DNA from: Fibrobacterota bacterium
GTDB taxonomy: Bacteria > Fibrobacterota > Fibrobacteria > UBA5070
Reading direction: 5' to 3'
DNA: 64,000 nt
Assembly: GCA_016715065.1 (NCBI GenBank)
Contig: JADKBN010000004.1
Location: forward strand, 124,001 to 188,000
Shown here: one piece after another, positions 32,409-41,764 of the stretch
Layout: every line of letters begins with the position of its first letter
How positions within the stretch are numbered: the first letter of the stretch is position 1
Notes under the pieces: model-generated
Database searches by the model: none
Told to the model about the DNA's origin: nothing
The model's input: the letters and a program-made list of their open reading frames with translations, nothing else
Translations under genes and position numbers: made by a program

Positions 32409-35400
32409 TTACCTGAACAGATTTTGGGGAAGCGACACGTGGAAGAATTCACGGTCGACGAAAGGCCCTCCGGGCTGATCGAGCTTGACGGACAGGGGCA
32501 CGTCCACAATATAGGACAAATCCATGAAGCTCCAGGTGGCCTCGGAGCTGCCCGGACTCTTGGAGTCGATCAGTCGCAACAACGCCCACTCGCCCTCGCG
32601 ACGTTCTTCGAAGGATTGGTGGATGGTCGCCGATTGGAGCACCACGCCGGACTGTCCCGGGAGGGGCCATCGGATGGTGAGAGTCCTTTCCTGGCCTTGC
32701 GGAACATCCAGAGGGTGGGGTCCAACCCGCAAGGTGACGCGGGCGCGCTGGTCGGCCCGCACCTTGAGAGTGGTGTTCACGCCCCGCCAGGAGGTTCCGC
32801 CGACCCCGTAGAAATAGTTGGCGATCTTCATGAGTTTGCGGAGCGGTTCCACCGCTTGCGGATCCAACGACAAGCCCATGCCGTTGGAGCTCACGGGGCG
32901 GATGTCGCCGTTTTGCACCTGGACCAGACCTTCCACTTCCCTCAGGAACACCGCGAGGCTGCCCGTCCTGGGGTTGAGCAGCGCGTCAATGTCGGTGATG
33001 CTGACTTCGGTTTCCGCGTAGGAATCGAAGGGGTAGTTCCCGCGCGACAGATTCTGCCAGGGCTGGAAGACCTTTTCCTTGTAGGAGGCGGTGGCCGCGT
33101 TCTGCGCATCCGGGAAGATCCGACCCGCCGCTTGGCGCAGCATGCCGACCGTCAGCGAATTGAACCAGGGGCGAAGCTCCGCAGGCAACGACTCCCGGCG
33201 GCCATTGGCCTCCGTCCAGCCATGCACCAGCGGATTGGTGTTGGCCTGCGAGGTGATGCCGCGAGCGAAGAGCACCGCTGCCTCGCCGCCCGACCACTGG
33301 CTGAGAACGCCACCGACCTGACCCAGGTCCTTCACGTAGTTGTCCAGAAATCCTTTGGTGACATCGGTGGCGAGCTTGCGAGGGGCGTCGAACCGTTTGA
33401 GGATTTGTTCGTCCACGGGAAGATCCTTGTCCATCAGCCTGCCTGCCATGGCTGCCAGCCTTGCGGCTCGGGCGGCCAATCGCGCAGCTCTCCGGGGGAG
33501 GATGGATCTCGAGGTGTCCTTGGGCGGGCGCAGGTCGGTTTCTTCCAGAAAGCGATTGAACAGCGCCTGCAGCCCTTTGGGGTTCTGGCGCATGTACGGG
33601 CTGGCCAGGATGATCATCGAGGCGCCCATGCGCTGGTTGTCGGCGGGGAGCATGCACACGGTGGTGTCCATCACTTGGCGCCATGCCTTCTCGAAGTCGT
33701 CCACATAGCGACGTTCCACTTCGGCGATGACCTCGGAGGAGTTGGCCAGATCCGCGGCTTGGGCTTCGTTGCCCATCACCCAGTCCTTGCCGCCTTCGCT
33801 CATGGCATCGATTGCCGGTTCGATCGATTCCAACCAACCGCGGCGCGTGAACGCCCCCGGGATTTCCATGGGTTTGCAGGTGATTTCCTTGCTGGGCATC
33901 CCCAGCGAGTCCCAGGTCAGCTTGGGGATGGTGTCGGCCACCGCCAAAATGCGCGAGTAGGTGCCGGACTGGTTTTTGTTGTTCTTCAGCTGGAGTCGGG
34001 CGGCGAACACCAAGGCCGCATCCTGGGGGCCCAGGTAGCTGGAATCCCCATCATCGACTTTCTCGGCGATGCGGGCGGCGATGCGGGGGAACAGCGCGCG
34101 TTCAAACGTCGGGAGAGCTTCGGTGAACCCGAAATACTCGCTCCAAACGCGTACGATGGCCTCGGTCAGACCTTTTTGGCCTTCGGCATCCTCGCCGTCG
34201 ACCCAGCCGCTGCGTGTGATGAGCAGGTAGGATTTCAAAGCGCCGTAGAGTTCGCGAGTTTCTCCCAACGTGTCACGAGAGCCGACCAAGCCTCGGAGTT
34301 TCGACTCATGGGCCTTGAACGATTCGGCCATGAGTCGGTGGGTCATGGTGTCCCAAACGGCTTGTGCCTGGGGCAGTGCCGCGTCGTCTCGGTAGAATCC
34401 CGGGGCCAGAAGCCAAGGGCGTTCGTTGCGGATGCTTTCCACCAGAAGATCGACGTCGTCGAAAGCGCTCAGACTGCTTTGCATCGAAGCAGGGTCGGTC
34501 CAGGGAGCGACGCGATCGACGGAAAGCCTTGCGTTCCATCCGCGCAGGAGTTTCCCGCCCACCACCCAGCCGTGCATGGAGGCCCACACGGCCAGGAAGG
34601 AAACCAGCATCGCCACACCGAAGATGGTCAGGGAAAGTGCGCCGGCTTGGATTTGGCGATGGGCACCCAGCCGGGCCAAGGCGGGCTCGTCGTGGATGAG
34701 TTCCAGCAAAAACTCCCAGCTGGCTCCGGCCCCGGCGGGCGGTGCGCCGGAAGGGGCCACGATCGGGGATGCGTCTTGGCTGGAATCGGAAGAGGAGCCC
34801 CCGGCGAAGGCGCCGCCGAAGAATCCCAGATCCCCGGCGGCCGGTCTGCGCTCGGCCACGACCGGAGCACTGGGCGTGGTGGGTTCGGCGAGTGCTTCCG
34901 GTCCGGCCAGGAGGTAGTAGCCGCGCAGGAAAGGCTTGGTCTTCCCGACAAATTGTGTCGCACAGGAAAGCACGATGGATCGGACGGAATCCTTTTTCGT
35001 GCGCAGGAGATCCAGGAATTGGAACACCTGCGGGGCTTGTCCGCCGTTCTCCCAAGCGATGGCCAGCGCTCCGTTTTCCTTCGCGTCGATGTCCTTTTCC
35101 AGACGGTTCCAGGATTGGTCGAACGCGCCAGGAAGGTCTTCCTGCTTGCTCCAGGGGACCGCCGCTCCAGGAGGCTCCGGGCATTGGCGGTAGAATGCCT
35201 TTCCGCCCAGCAGACCTTCCGCGCCGTGCAGGGCCGCGTAGATGGGAAATTCCACACCGGAGATTTCCGACAAGAACCCCAAGGCGGCGTGGATGCTCTG
35301 CGGAATTTGGCCACGCGAAAGAGGAGATACGACCAGCGCGGCGTCCACTGCCCTGACCTTCCCCCGTTGCGTCAATTGTTCCAACAAAAATTTCGCGCGA

Positions 35401-35918
35401 GAGAGGGTTCCCTCCACCCGAGGGTCGGGCATTTCCCGCAACAGCAGGAAAATCTCGTCCTTGCGCACAAGCCAGCTGGCCAAGGCGAGGAACTCGCCGG
35501 AAAGCTCGTGGGAACGGCCGGCGGTGATGTCGGTCGCTCCGGCGGCCTCCAACAAGGTCTTGGCCTGGTCCACGTCCGGAGACAGCGTCCAGACCAACCG
35601 GCGCGCGTTGATGCCGCCGTCTTTCGCCGAACCTGCGGATTCGGCGAGTTTGGCCAGGTCCGAGGCGAAGGATGTTTTCCAGCTTTCCAGGAAGTTGTCC
35701 TGCGAGCGCGATTCGGAGCCCTTGGAGAGGCTTGCGATCAGGGCGCGTTGGCGAAGGAAAACCCCGATGAGGATTCCGACCAGGAACCACACGACCGCAC
35801 CGGCGGTGTGCATCCAGGACCAGGGCGGGAATTTGATGGCCAAAACCAGGACGGCGGTGATGCCGACCAGGATCCATACGACCAGGAACCAAAACCAGAA
35901 AGACTTCAACGTGCGCAT
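32409..35918 (-). CDS. tssM: Type VI secretion membrane complex protein TssM (IcmF)
   Basis: TssM spans the inner membrane and extends through the periplasm toward the outer membrane. The 1169-residue protein (ATG 35918) has two N-terminal membrane segments (about 5-25 and 33-52). A third (about 425-450: ALSLTIFGVAMLVSFLAVWASMHG) separates cytoplasmic and periplasmic parts. Family features include the periplasmic helical region with NPLVHGWTEANGRRESLPAEL and the C-terminal beta domain TLRVRADQRARVTLRVGPHP. Unlike most IcmF proteins, no GxxxxGK[ST] P-loop is seen in the cytoplasmic domain; the corresponding place reads TLSPDVDQAKTLLEAAG. Overlaps are absent; tssL ends 13 bases upstream. Confidence 0.88.
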   Translation of the reverse strand: MRTLKSFWFWFLVVWILVGITAVLVLAIKFPPWSWMHTAGAVVWFLVGILIGVFLRQRALIASLSKGSESRSQDNFLESWKTSFASDLAKLAESAGSAKDGGINARRLVWTLSPDVDQAKTLLEAAGATDITAGRSHELSGEFLALASWLVRKDEIFLLLREMPDPRVEGTLSRAKFLLEQLTQRGKVRAVDAALVVSPLSRGQIPQSIHAALGFLSEISGVEFPIYAALHGAEGLLGGKAFYRQCPEPPGAAVPWSKQEDLPGAFDQSWNRLEKDIDAKENGALAIAWENGGQAPQVFQFLDLLRTKKDSVRSIVLSCATQFVGKTKPFLRGYYLLAGPEALAEPTTPSAPVVAERRPAAGDLGFFGGAFAGGSSSDSSQDASPIVAPSGAPPAGAGASWEFLLELIHDEPALARLGAHRQIQAGALSLTIFGVAMLVSFLAVWASMHGWVVGGKLLRGWNARLSVDRVAPWTDPASMQSSLSAFDDVDLLVESIRNERPWLLAPGFYRDDAALPQAQAVWDTMTHRLMAESFKAHESKLRGLVGSRDTLGETRELYGALKSYLLITRSGWVDGEDAEGQKGLTEAIVRVWSEYFGFTEALPTFERALFPRIAARIAEKVDDGDSSYLGPQDAALVFAARLQLKNNKNQSGTYSRILAVADTIPKLTWDSLGMPSKEITCKPMEIPGAFTRRGWLESIEPAIDAMSEGGKDWVMGNEAQAADLANSSEVIAEVERRYVDDFEKAWRQVMDTTVCMLPADNQRMGASMIILASPYMRQNPKGLQALFNRFLEETDLRPPKDTSRSILPRRAARLAARAARLAAMAGRLMDKDLPVDEQILKRFDAPRKLATDVTKGFLDNYVKDLGQVGGVLSQWSGGEAAVLFARGITSQANTNPLVHGWTEANGRRESLPAELRPWFNSLTVGMLRQAAGRIFPDAQNAATASYKEKVFQPWQNLSRGNYPFDSYAETEVSITDIDALLNPRTGSLAVFLREVEGLVQVQNGDIRPVSSNGMGLSLDPQAVEPLRKLMKIANYFYGVGGTSWRGVNTTLKVRADQRARVTLRVGPHPLDVPQGQERTLTIRWPLPGQSGVVLQSATIHQSFEERREGEWALLRLIDSKSPGSSEATWSFMDLSYIVDVPLSVKLDQPGGPFVDREFFHVSLPQNLFR

Positions 35919-35931
35919 GAGTAGGCTCCCG

Positions 35932-36546
35932 TCAGCTGTTCCGGGCGAGCCAGGAAAGAATGGTGTAGATCGCAAACGAGAGGATCAAGGCGCCAAGCCC
36001 GATCCAAACCAGGAATCTGCCGGTGCGTTCCTTGCCGCGCTTGCCCGGTTCGTGGACCAGCGCGGAAAACCAGGGCGCCGAGCGCCAGGAACTGTCGGCG
36101 GCCTTGCGCTGCACGTCTGCCACCACCCCTTGCAGCCGGGAGGGATCTTCCAGCTGGTACTGCCCCTTGAACCCCAGCAGGATGCAACGGGCGTAGATCT
36201 CCAGGGAGCTGGCCAGATCCGCTCGCTGGTGGAGTCGCTCCATGCGCGAAAAGAAATTGTTGCCCGCCGCCTGGTCCTGGAAGTGGGCCACGGCCAGCGA
36301 ATGGCCGAGCCAGTCGATGGAAAACGGGGTGCTGGAAAAGACCATTTCGTCGAGCCATGCGCACAAGGCGTAGCGGGCTTCCTCGACGACGGCGCTTGAG
36401 TGACCGTCCCTTCGGGCGCGCTCGTCGAAATCCGACAGCTGTTTGGTCAGCTCGCGACGTAGATCGTCCGCGCTGGCCGGGCAGCTGGAGGAAAGAGACA
36501 GACCGCGACGGAAGATGGGTCTGGTATGGGTGGACAATGGCTGCAT
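35932..36546 (-). CDS. tssL: Type VI secretion protein TssL (DotU)
   Basis: TssL is the inner-membrane partner of TssM. The 204-residue product has a cytoplasmic helical domain with VVEEARYALCAWLDEMVFS, WLGHSLAVAHFQDQAAGNNFFSRMERL and LEIYARCILLGFKGQY, all typical of DotU. A single C-terminal membrane helix follows (about 178-200: FLVWIGLGALILSFAIYTIL). No peptidoglycan-binding OmpA domain is fused. It lies between tssK and tssM with spacings of 3 and 13 bases. Confidence 0.94.
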   Translation of the reverse strand: MQPLSTHTRPIFRRGLSLSSSCPASADDLRRELTKQLSDFDERARRDGHSSAVVEEARYALCAWLDEMVFSSTPFSIDWLGHSLAVAHFQDQAAGNNFFSRMERLHQRADLASSLEIYARCILLGFKGQYQLEDPSRLQGVVADVQRKAADSSWRSAPWFSALVHEPGKRGKERTGRFLVWIGLGALILSFAIYTILSWLARNS

Positions 36547-36549
36547 GGA

Positions 36550-37845
36550 TCAGCCTCCTTCGATCAGGAGCTCTATGGACGTTACGTCCAGGTTGGCGGG
36601 AGTGTAGACGCCGAGGAATCCTTCGTCCACCACCGTTTGCCACATCGCCCCGCCGGGGAGAAGCTCGAAACAGTGCTGGCCGGTGGCCCGAAAGAAGGCC
36701 GGCGGCGGCGATAGTCGGGATTCCACACCGGGAAGGGCGCTGGTGATGATCGCCTGGAGTTTGGAACGCGCAGCCGCCTTGGCGTGTTGCCCAAATTGGA
36801 CCACGAGTTGGTCAGGCGTGAGGGACGTCCGGATGGCCAAGAAGAATTTCTTGCCTGCCTTCCAGTTCTCGCGCGGCAGCTGGAGGCTGAACAGGACAGG
36901 CGCTTCGCGGTTCATCGCCTTGACCAGGTTGTCGGTGCGGATTTCCGCAGCCAGTGCGCTGAACAACACGTTGAACAGGCCCAACACGCAGGCGGACATC
37001 TCCGAATGCTTGTAGGCGGCCGACGGAATGGACAATGCCCTGGTGAAGACCAGGCCGCCCGAAAGCGACAGAAGCGAACGGAACAGTTCCGCCGGATGGG
37101 TTTCCAGGGTGGATGCGGCCTGATCCAGAAGCGGCTGGTGGGCGCGCAAGTGGAGGCACTCCAGCCATTGGCGCATGCCTTGGGTATCCACGGACGGATT
37201 TTGTTGCTCCAGCGTTCGACAGCGCATCTGGATGATCCCGGACAATTTCTGAATCATCAGTGCGAGCGGCTCCCAGGCGTTGACATCCAGCAGCGTGGGG
37301 AGGAAATCCGTCGCGACGGTGGCTTGTCCCTGGTCGCCGCGCAAAAGGGCGCAAACCGGAAGAAGAAGGAATCCGTCGTTGGCATCGGTGGAAAATCGCA
37401 CCGAAAGATTGGGCGAGCAAAGGACCACTTCCCGGCGCGAGCGTCCGGTGGAGGAGTCGGGCAGTTGGGCGCCATATTCGCCGAAGGCCGCCTCCGTTCC
37501 CAGGTTGGCCGCACCGTCGGAGGGTGCCTTCATGGCCAAAAACACGGTGATCCGTTGGATTTCCATGCCCAGGCCGTTGGGCACCTGCCGATGCAAGGCC
37601 AGGGTTTGCCCGCGTTCCGAATCGAAGCGGTGACCTCCCGGAAACACCCCGGCACAAGTCTCGATCCGAAACAATCCTGCCGAGGCCAACTGGGTCTGGT
37701 CCAGATTCAGCCTGGAGAAGCCGAACCCGCGCGAAGGAGGGTGCCCGAAATGCGAATGCAGATCCTCGCGCCAGGTCTCTTCGGCGCGCTGGAAATGCTG
37801 GGGGAGCAAGGCTAGACCTTCCTTCCAAGCGACTTTGCCGGTCAT
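36550..37845 (-). CDS. tssK: Type VI secretion baseplate protein TssK
   Basis: TssK (VasE/ImpJ) trimers link the baseplate to the membrane complex. The 431-residue product opens GKVAWKEGLALLPQHFQRAEETWREDLHSHFG, which fits the family start, and includes LASAGLFRIETCAGVFPGG and the C-terminal pin YFELLPGG-like CFELLPGGAMWQTV followed by YTPANLDVTSIELLI. It is the first gene of the minus-strand cluster; the 104 bases to the divergent gene at 37950 must carry promoters for both sides. Confidence 0.94.
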   Translation of the reverse strand: MTGKVAWKEGLALLPQHFQRAEETWREDLHSHFGHPPSRGFGFSRLNLDQTQLASAGLFRIETCAGVFPGGHRFDSERGQTLALHRQVPNGLGMEIQRITVFLAMKAPSDGAANLGTEAAFGEYGAQLPDSSTGRSRREVVLCSPNLSVRFSTDANDGFLLLPVCALLRGDQGQATVATDFLPTLLDVNAWEPLALMIQKLSGIIQMRCRTLEQQNPSVDTQGMRQWLECLHLRAHQPLLDQAASTLETHPAELFRSLLSLSGGLVFTRALSIPSAAYKHSEMSACVLGLFNVLFSALAAEIRTDNLVKAMNREAPVLFSLQLPRENWKAGKKFFLAIRTSLTPDQLVVQFGQHAKAAARSKLQAIITSALPGVESRLSPPPAFFRATGQHCFELLPGGAMWQTVVDEGFLGVYTPANLDVTSIELLIEGG

Positions 37846-37949
37846 GTGCGTTCGATCCTCGTGTATAGGGAAAGTCTGAAGCTAGAAACCATGGCCTCAG
37901 GTAGTCTATTTTTGGACGCAAGTACATAACGGGCCTCCAAAGGATCCTG

Positions 37950-39707
37950 ATGCGCCAACCGCGATTTTCTTTACGTCACATTCTCGGAATCACACTTTTT
38001 GCCGTCGCCGGGGTCTTCGCCCAGGACCGCGGAACGCTCCAGGTGGTGACCACTCCGGACAGTGCGTATGTCATTTTGGACGACCAGAAGGAAGCCGAGC
38101 GCCAACGGACTCCGTATGTGAACGAGAGCATGAAGGCAATCGATCACACGGTGCTCTTGCGGCCCGCCGACCCCGCCTATATGCCGGTCCGTTACGACGT
38201 GAGCGTGGGGGCAGGCCAAACCACGCTCCTGCAACACACTTTCGAGTACCGCACAAAGGCCATGGGGATGGAGCTTCTGTCCATCGCACCCTGGAAGGTC
38301 CAGCTCGGCACGGGGATCCAGTACCTTCGCTATATCGGGATGCAAACCAAAAAGAAACTGGATCCAACCAAGCCCCCAACAGACGGGGCGGCGGCAGGCA
38401 CAGCGGCCGTGGCCGGTGTCCAGTCGGCTTCATCCTCCTATCCTCCGGACTCCATCCCCACCAGCATGGAGCTTCCGCTCCACGTGAGGGTCGGCTTCCC
38501 TTTCGGACTGGAAACCCACTTCTCCTACCCGCTGGCCAATCGCACCGAGCCCTGGACGGAATCGGGGGCTTTCGGGTTGGCGGGAGTCGGCATGGGACTC
38601 AAGTGGACCGTTCCTCAGATCAACTCCGCGCTGGACCTGAACTGGGCTTTCGGCAGCAAAAAAATCTCGCCGATGTCGCCTATTTCCGATGCCTTCAGCA
38701 TCACGCTCATCACCAGCCAACGGATCAAGAAGCTCGACGTGGCAGGAAACCTGGGTTACAGCATTCGTGTCAACTCCATGGACACATCCAACCGAGACAC
38801 GGCCGACCCACGCAAGCTGATGAGTCCTGGCGGCAGACTTTTTCTCTCGGCGCGCGCAGGGATGCTGTTTTTTGATCAGGTGCTCCCGCTTTTGCAAGGA
38901 AACCTGGAGTACGACTTCCCCGATTTGCGCGGCTCTTACACCGCCCATGCCGAAAAATACCTGTTCACAGCCACTCCCGGAGTGGTCTGGTACGCCACGC
39001 CTTCGGCAGCCTTCGAGTTTGGCATCCCGCTCGGGCTCATCGCCTCCAACCAGGAAACCCGGTGGGGGTTGAGAGCCTCCATGACTTGGGGCTTTTCCGT
39101 GGCAGGCCCGCAAGTGGCCAGCCCGAACGCGTCCAAGGGAAGCGGCTTGGCTGTCCCTTACCCGCTGCCCACGCAGTCGGCCCCGATCAACGCACCGGCC
39201 CACGTCCTGTTTGCCGGCCGAGAAGTGACCAACGCCGAGTACAAGGAGTTCTGTGATAAGACCGGCCATGGCTACCCACCGGACCCGGACATTCCATCCA
39301 TGCCAGGGTATTTCACGGATCCACGCTATTCCAACTACCCCGTGGTGAGTGTTTCGATCGCCGACGCCCGGGCCTACGCCAACAGCGTTGGAAAGCGCTT
39401 GCCCAACGTGGGTGAATGGCGCAAGGAAGCGGAAAATCTCCGCCTGTCCGGCGCCATGGTCGCCTGCGGCACGGATGCTCCGGAAGCCGTGGACAGCCGT
39501 CCCCAGGGTCCGGGCATGTACAACCTGATCGGAAATGTCGCCGAATGGGTGGAAAACGATCGCGCCGGTGGGTCGGTGGCTTACATGGCGGGAGGATTCT
39601 TCAGCCTGCCCCGTGAGCGCTGCCTGGAGACAGGTCGATTGGTGGATGTCGCCTCGCAATCGGGAGCCAAGTACATTGGGTTCCGGGTTGTGACGGAGGT
39701 GAAGTGA
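37950..39707 (+). CDS. PEGA / outer-membrane barrel / FGE-like fusion protein, T6SS-linked
   Basis: The 585-residue protein has a signal peptide (residues 1-24, ending VFAQ). A PEGA-like domain follows (RGTLQVVTTPDSAYVILDD, about 26-105). A long region of amphipathic strands (about 115-395: LLSIAPWKVQLGTGIQYLRYIG, LHVRVGFPFGLETHFSYPL, FEFGIPLGLIAS) suggests an outer-membrane barrel. The C-terminal 165 residues have the formylglycine-generating-enzyme/sulfatase-modifying fold (EVTNAEYKEFC, YPVVSVSIADARAYANSVGKRLPNVGEWRKEAE, NLIGNVAEWVEN, IGFRVV). The catalytic cysteine pair of true FGE is not seen, so the domain is probably structural or ligand-binding. It is divergent from tssK and overlaps the next gene. 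It is a candidate outer-membrane partner of the T6SS. Confidence 0.75.
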   Translation: MRQPRFSLRHILGITLFAVAGVFAQDRGTLQVVTTPDSAYVILDDQKEAERQRTPYVNESMKAIDHTVLLRPADPAYMPVRYDVSVGAGQTTLLQHTFEYRTKAMGMELLSIAPWKVQLGTGIQYLRYIGMQTKKKLDPTKPPTDGAAAGTAAVAGVQSASSSYPPDSIPTSMELPLHVRVGFPFGLETHFSYPLANRTEPWTESGAFGLAGVGMGLKWTVPQINSALDLNWAFGSKKISPMSPISDAFSITLITSQRIKKLDVAGNLGYSIRVNSMDTSNRDTADPRKLMSPGGRLFLSARAGMLFFDQVLPLLQGNLEYDFPDLRGSYTAHAEKYLFTATPGVVWYATPSAAFEFGIPLGLIASNQETRWGLRASMTWGFSVAGPQVASPNASKGSGLAVPYPLPTQSAPINAPAHVLFAGREVTNAEYKEFCDKTGHGYPPDPDIPSMPGYFTDPRYSNYPVVSVSIADARAYANSVGKRLPNVGEWRKEAENLRLSGAMVACGTDAPEAVDSRPQGPGMYNLIGNVAEWVENDRAGGSVAYMAGGFFSLPRERCLETGRLVDVASQSGAKYIGFRVVTEVK

Positions 39708-40675
39708 TGCGTCGAATTTTGTTTGGGGTCCTGGTGCTGGTGGGAACCCTGTCGGCACGATCCTGGGAACGATGCAGAACCCTCGTGGTAGGCTTTCGAA
39801 CCGATAACCGGCCATTTGGCTACAACCGGCTGGATGCCCAAAGGCCGGGGATCGAGTATGAACTGATATCGGCCATCGCCAGGCATCACAATCGCACCTT
39901 CACGGTGCGCGAGGTCGCTTCGCAGCGCGAAGGAGAAGAGCTGTTGGATCGAGACCAGATCGATCTCTTGATCGGCTCCGTGAAGTCCACTCCGGAATTG
40001 CGTCAGCGTTTCAATGCCACAGCCCCCTACTTTCGCACGGGGCTGGGGATCATCGTGTTGCGTTCCAACCAAAACGTGTTTACGCTGGGCGACCTCAACG
40101 GCAGACCCGTTGCCGCCACTCCGGAAAGCAACGCCGACAGGCTCATCGAAAACTTCATCCCCCAGGCGAGACTGGAAATTGTCCCCACCAGTGCGGATGG
40201 CTTGGCGATGCTGCAACGCAACGAAGCCGAAGGCATGGTGCACGACCGCTCCACCCTGCAATCGGAGGTGGCCCGCAACCCTTCGCTTCGGCTTCTGGAC
40301 GTGAGTCTTTCGGAAGACAACTATGTGATCGCCGTCAATCGCACCAGGTCGGCTCAGGTGTTGGAAAATATCAACGCGGCGTTGACCAAATTGACGGAAG
40401 CCAGGGGAACCGAGGTCCCGGCGATCGCCGCGATCTTCACCAGATACAACTTGGGATACACCGTACGGCAAGGCGGTGTGACGGCTGGTGGTGCTGTGCG
40501 TCCCAATCCGCCGCCGGGCGGATCCACCACCACGGGCACAGCCACCTCGGGAGGGACGGCCATCGCACCTCCTCCGGCAGGAGGCTCCGTGGAAGACCGT
40601 GTCCGTCGGCTGGAAACCCAGGTTCAGGACTTGCAGCGAACCATCGTCGACCTGCAGGCGCGCACGAGGCGTTAA
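39707..40675 (+). CDS. Solute-binding-protein-like periplasmic protein with coiled-coil tail
   Basis: The 322-residue protein begins with a signal peptide (residues 1-18). Residues 25-250 fit the bacterial extracellular solute-binding family 3 fold used for amino-acid binding (LVVGFRTDNRPFGY, GIEYELISAIARHH, LLIGSVKSTPELRQRFNATAPYFRTGLGIIVLR, GRPVAATPES). A Pro/Gly/Thr-rich linker (about 255-290) leads to a coiled coil VEDRVRRLETQVQDLQRTIVDLQ at the C-terminus. The ATG at 39707 shares its first base with the TGA of the FGE-like gene, so both are translated together. No ABC transporter genes are nearby, which argues for sensing or structural use instead of uptake. Confidence 0.7.
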   Translation: MRRILFGVLVLVGTLSARSWERCRTLVVGFRTDNRPFGYNRLDAQRPGIEYELISAIARHHNRTFTVREVASQREGEELLDRDQIDLLIGSVKSTPELRQRFNATAPYFRTGLGIIVLRSNQNVFTLGDLNGRPVAATPESNADRLIENFIPQARLEIVPTSADGLAMLQRNEAEGMVHDRSTLQSEVARNPSLRLLDVSLSEDNYVIAVNRTRSAQVLENINAALTKLTEARGTEVPAIAAIFTRYNLGYTVRQGGVTAGGAVRPNPPPGGSTTTGTATSGGTAIAPPPAGGSVEDRVRRLETQVQDLQRTIVDLQARTRR

Positions 40676-41256
40676 CGGCGCAACGAGTCGAGGATTTTCA
40701 GGTTGGGGAAACGGCGCGCCAATTGGTAGCGCTGCGACCAGTAGTTTTCGTCCAGGCTGCAATACCGAACGCCACCGGATGTCGTGGCGTTGATGAATTT
40801 TCCATTGCCCATGAAGATGCCCACGTGCGTGATGGAGTCGGCGTTGTAGCCCGGGCCGGCATTGAAGAAAACGAAGTCACCCGGCTGCAGGCCGAACCGG
40901 AAAACGGGAACGCCCAGATTGCTCTGCAATGCGGCGGTGCGGGGGAGTTCCATCCCGTAGGTGCGTCGCATCACCTGTTGGCAGAAGGCGGAACAGTCGA
41001 TCCCATCCGGGCCCGTACCGCCATAGAGGTAGGGCCAGCCCAGAAAGGTTTCCGCCACGTTTTTGAGGGGCGTGACGTCGAATCCGCCGGTCAGGATCAT
41101 TCTCGCGCCAAGATTCCTGCCTTGTTCGCGGGTGTAACCCTGGCGATTTTCGCCCAGTTGGACGAACTTGGGACCGCATCCGGAAAGGATCCCGAGGATT
41201 CCCAGGACGCTACCGGTGCGGAGAACTGGCTTGGAGCCTGCTAGGAAGGTGACCAC
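40672..41256 (-). CDS. NlpC/P60-family lipoprotein peptidase
   Basis: NlpC/P60 enzymes cleave peptide links in peptidoglycan. With GTG 41256 as the start, the first 26 residues form a signal with the lipobox ILSGC. The peptidase domain has the catalytic Cys in GPDGIDCSAFCQQV and His in DSITHVGIFMGNGKFINAT, with the upstream LGWPYLYGGTG usual for the family. A GTG 42 bases upstream is open but would overlap the plus-strand gene at 41290. The gene is opposed to its neighbours and ends four bases into the end of the solute-binding-like gene. It could open the wall for the secretion apparatus, but could equally be a housekeeping hydrolase. Confidence 0.82.
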   Translation of the reverse strand: MVTFLAGSKPVLRTGSVLGILGILSGCGPKFVQLGENRQGYTREQGRNLGARMILTGGFDVTPLKNVAETFLGWPYLYGGTGPDGIDCSAFCQQVMRRTYGMELPRTAALQSNLGVPVFRFGLQPGDFVFFNAGPGYNADSITHVGIFMGNGKFINATTSGGVRYCSLDENYWSQRYQLARRFPNLKILDSLRR

Positions 41257-41289
41257 GCGACAAAACGTAGCTAGGTTGTCAAGAGTAAA

Positions 41290-41751
41290 ATGGTCCACCG
41301 CTCATTGACTCTCCTAACCATGATCGCCACCTTGGCATTGCTGCCCGCTCCAAGTTCGGCTGCGGCCTATTATGGCCGTGAAGCCCTCGCTGGATTGCGC
41401 CAATACGGCGTTGCCGTACGCGTCGTTTGCACCGGTGCGCTGGAACAGCACCAGGAAGCTTTCACAGAACACGTCAAACGCCGATTGGAAGCCAGAAAAG
41501 TCCAGATCGTCGACGATGGCTCCGTGGCTCTGAAACTGTTCGTGAGCAATGTCCAAAGCTCGGACGGCCTTTTTGTGGTGCACATGCGCATGGAGCTTTG
41601 CCAAAGCTCGTACCTTGGCTCCAACAACAAGATCGTCGATGCCCCTACCTGGGATGCCTGGAAAATGGGCGAATACCGCGAAGACGAACTCTTGAGCGAA
41701 GTGGACGATCTCTCTCGTCAATTTTTGAACGATTACATCGCAGCCAACTGA
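41290..41751 (+). CDS. Small secreted hypothetical protein in T6SS neighbourhood
   Basis: The 153-residue protein has a signal peptide (about residues 1-24, ending SSAAA). The mature part has a pattern of strand-helix repeats (YGVAVRVVCTGALEQHQEAFTEHVKRRLEARKVQIV, LKLFVSNVQSSDGLFVVHMRMELCQSS) and two cysteines. No family was recognised. A later ATG at 41320 would also give a signal sequence. It is followed by the TolB/CsgG-like gene with 13 bases between, then by clpV, so an envelope role in the T6SS is plausible by context only. Confidence 0.55.
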   Translation: MVHRSLTLLTMIATLALLPAPSSAAAYYGREALAGLRQYGVAVRVVCTGALEQHQEAFTEHVKRRLEARKVQIVDDGSVALKLFVSNVQSSDGLFVVHMRMELCQSSYLGSNNKIVDAPTWDAWKMGEYREDELLSEVDDLSRQFLNDYIAAN

Positions 41752-41764
41752 AAGGGTGATCCCA

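Noticed and set aside
31287..35924. Very long open frame on the plus strand opposite tssM and tssA
   Set aside because: It is a mirror of high GC at third codon positions. The opposite strand matches TssM/TssA over its whole length, and the mirror translation has no recognisable domain.
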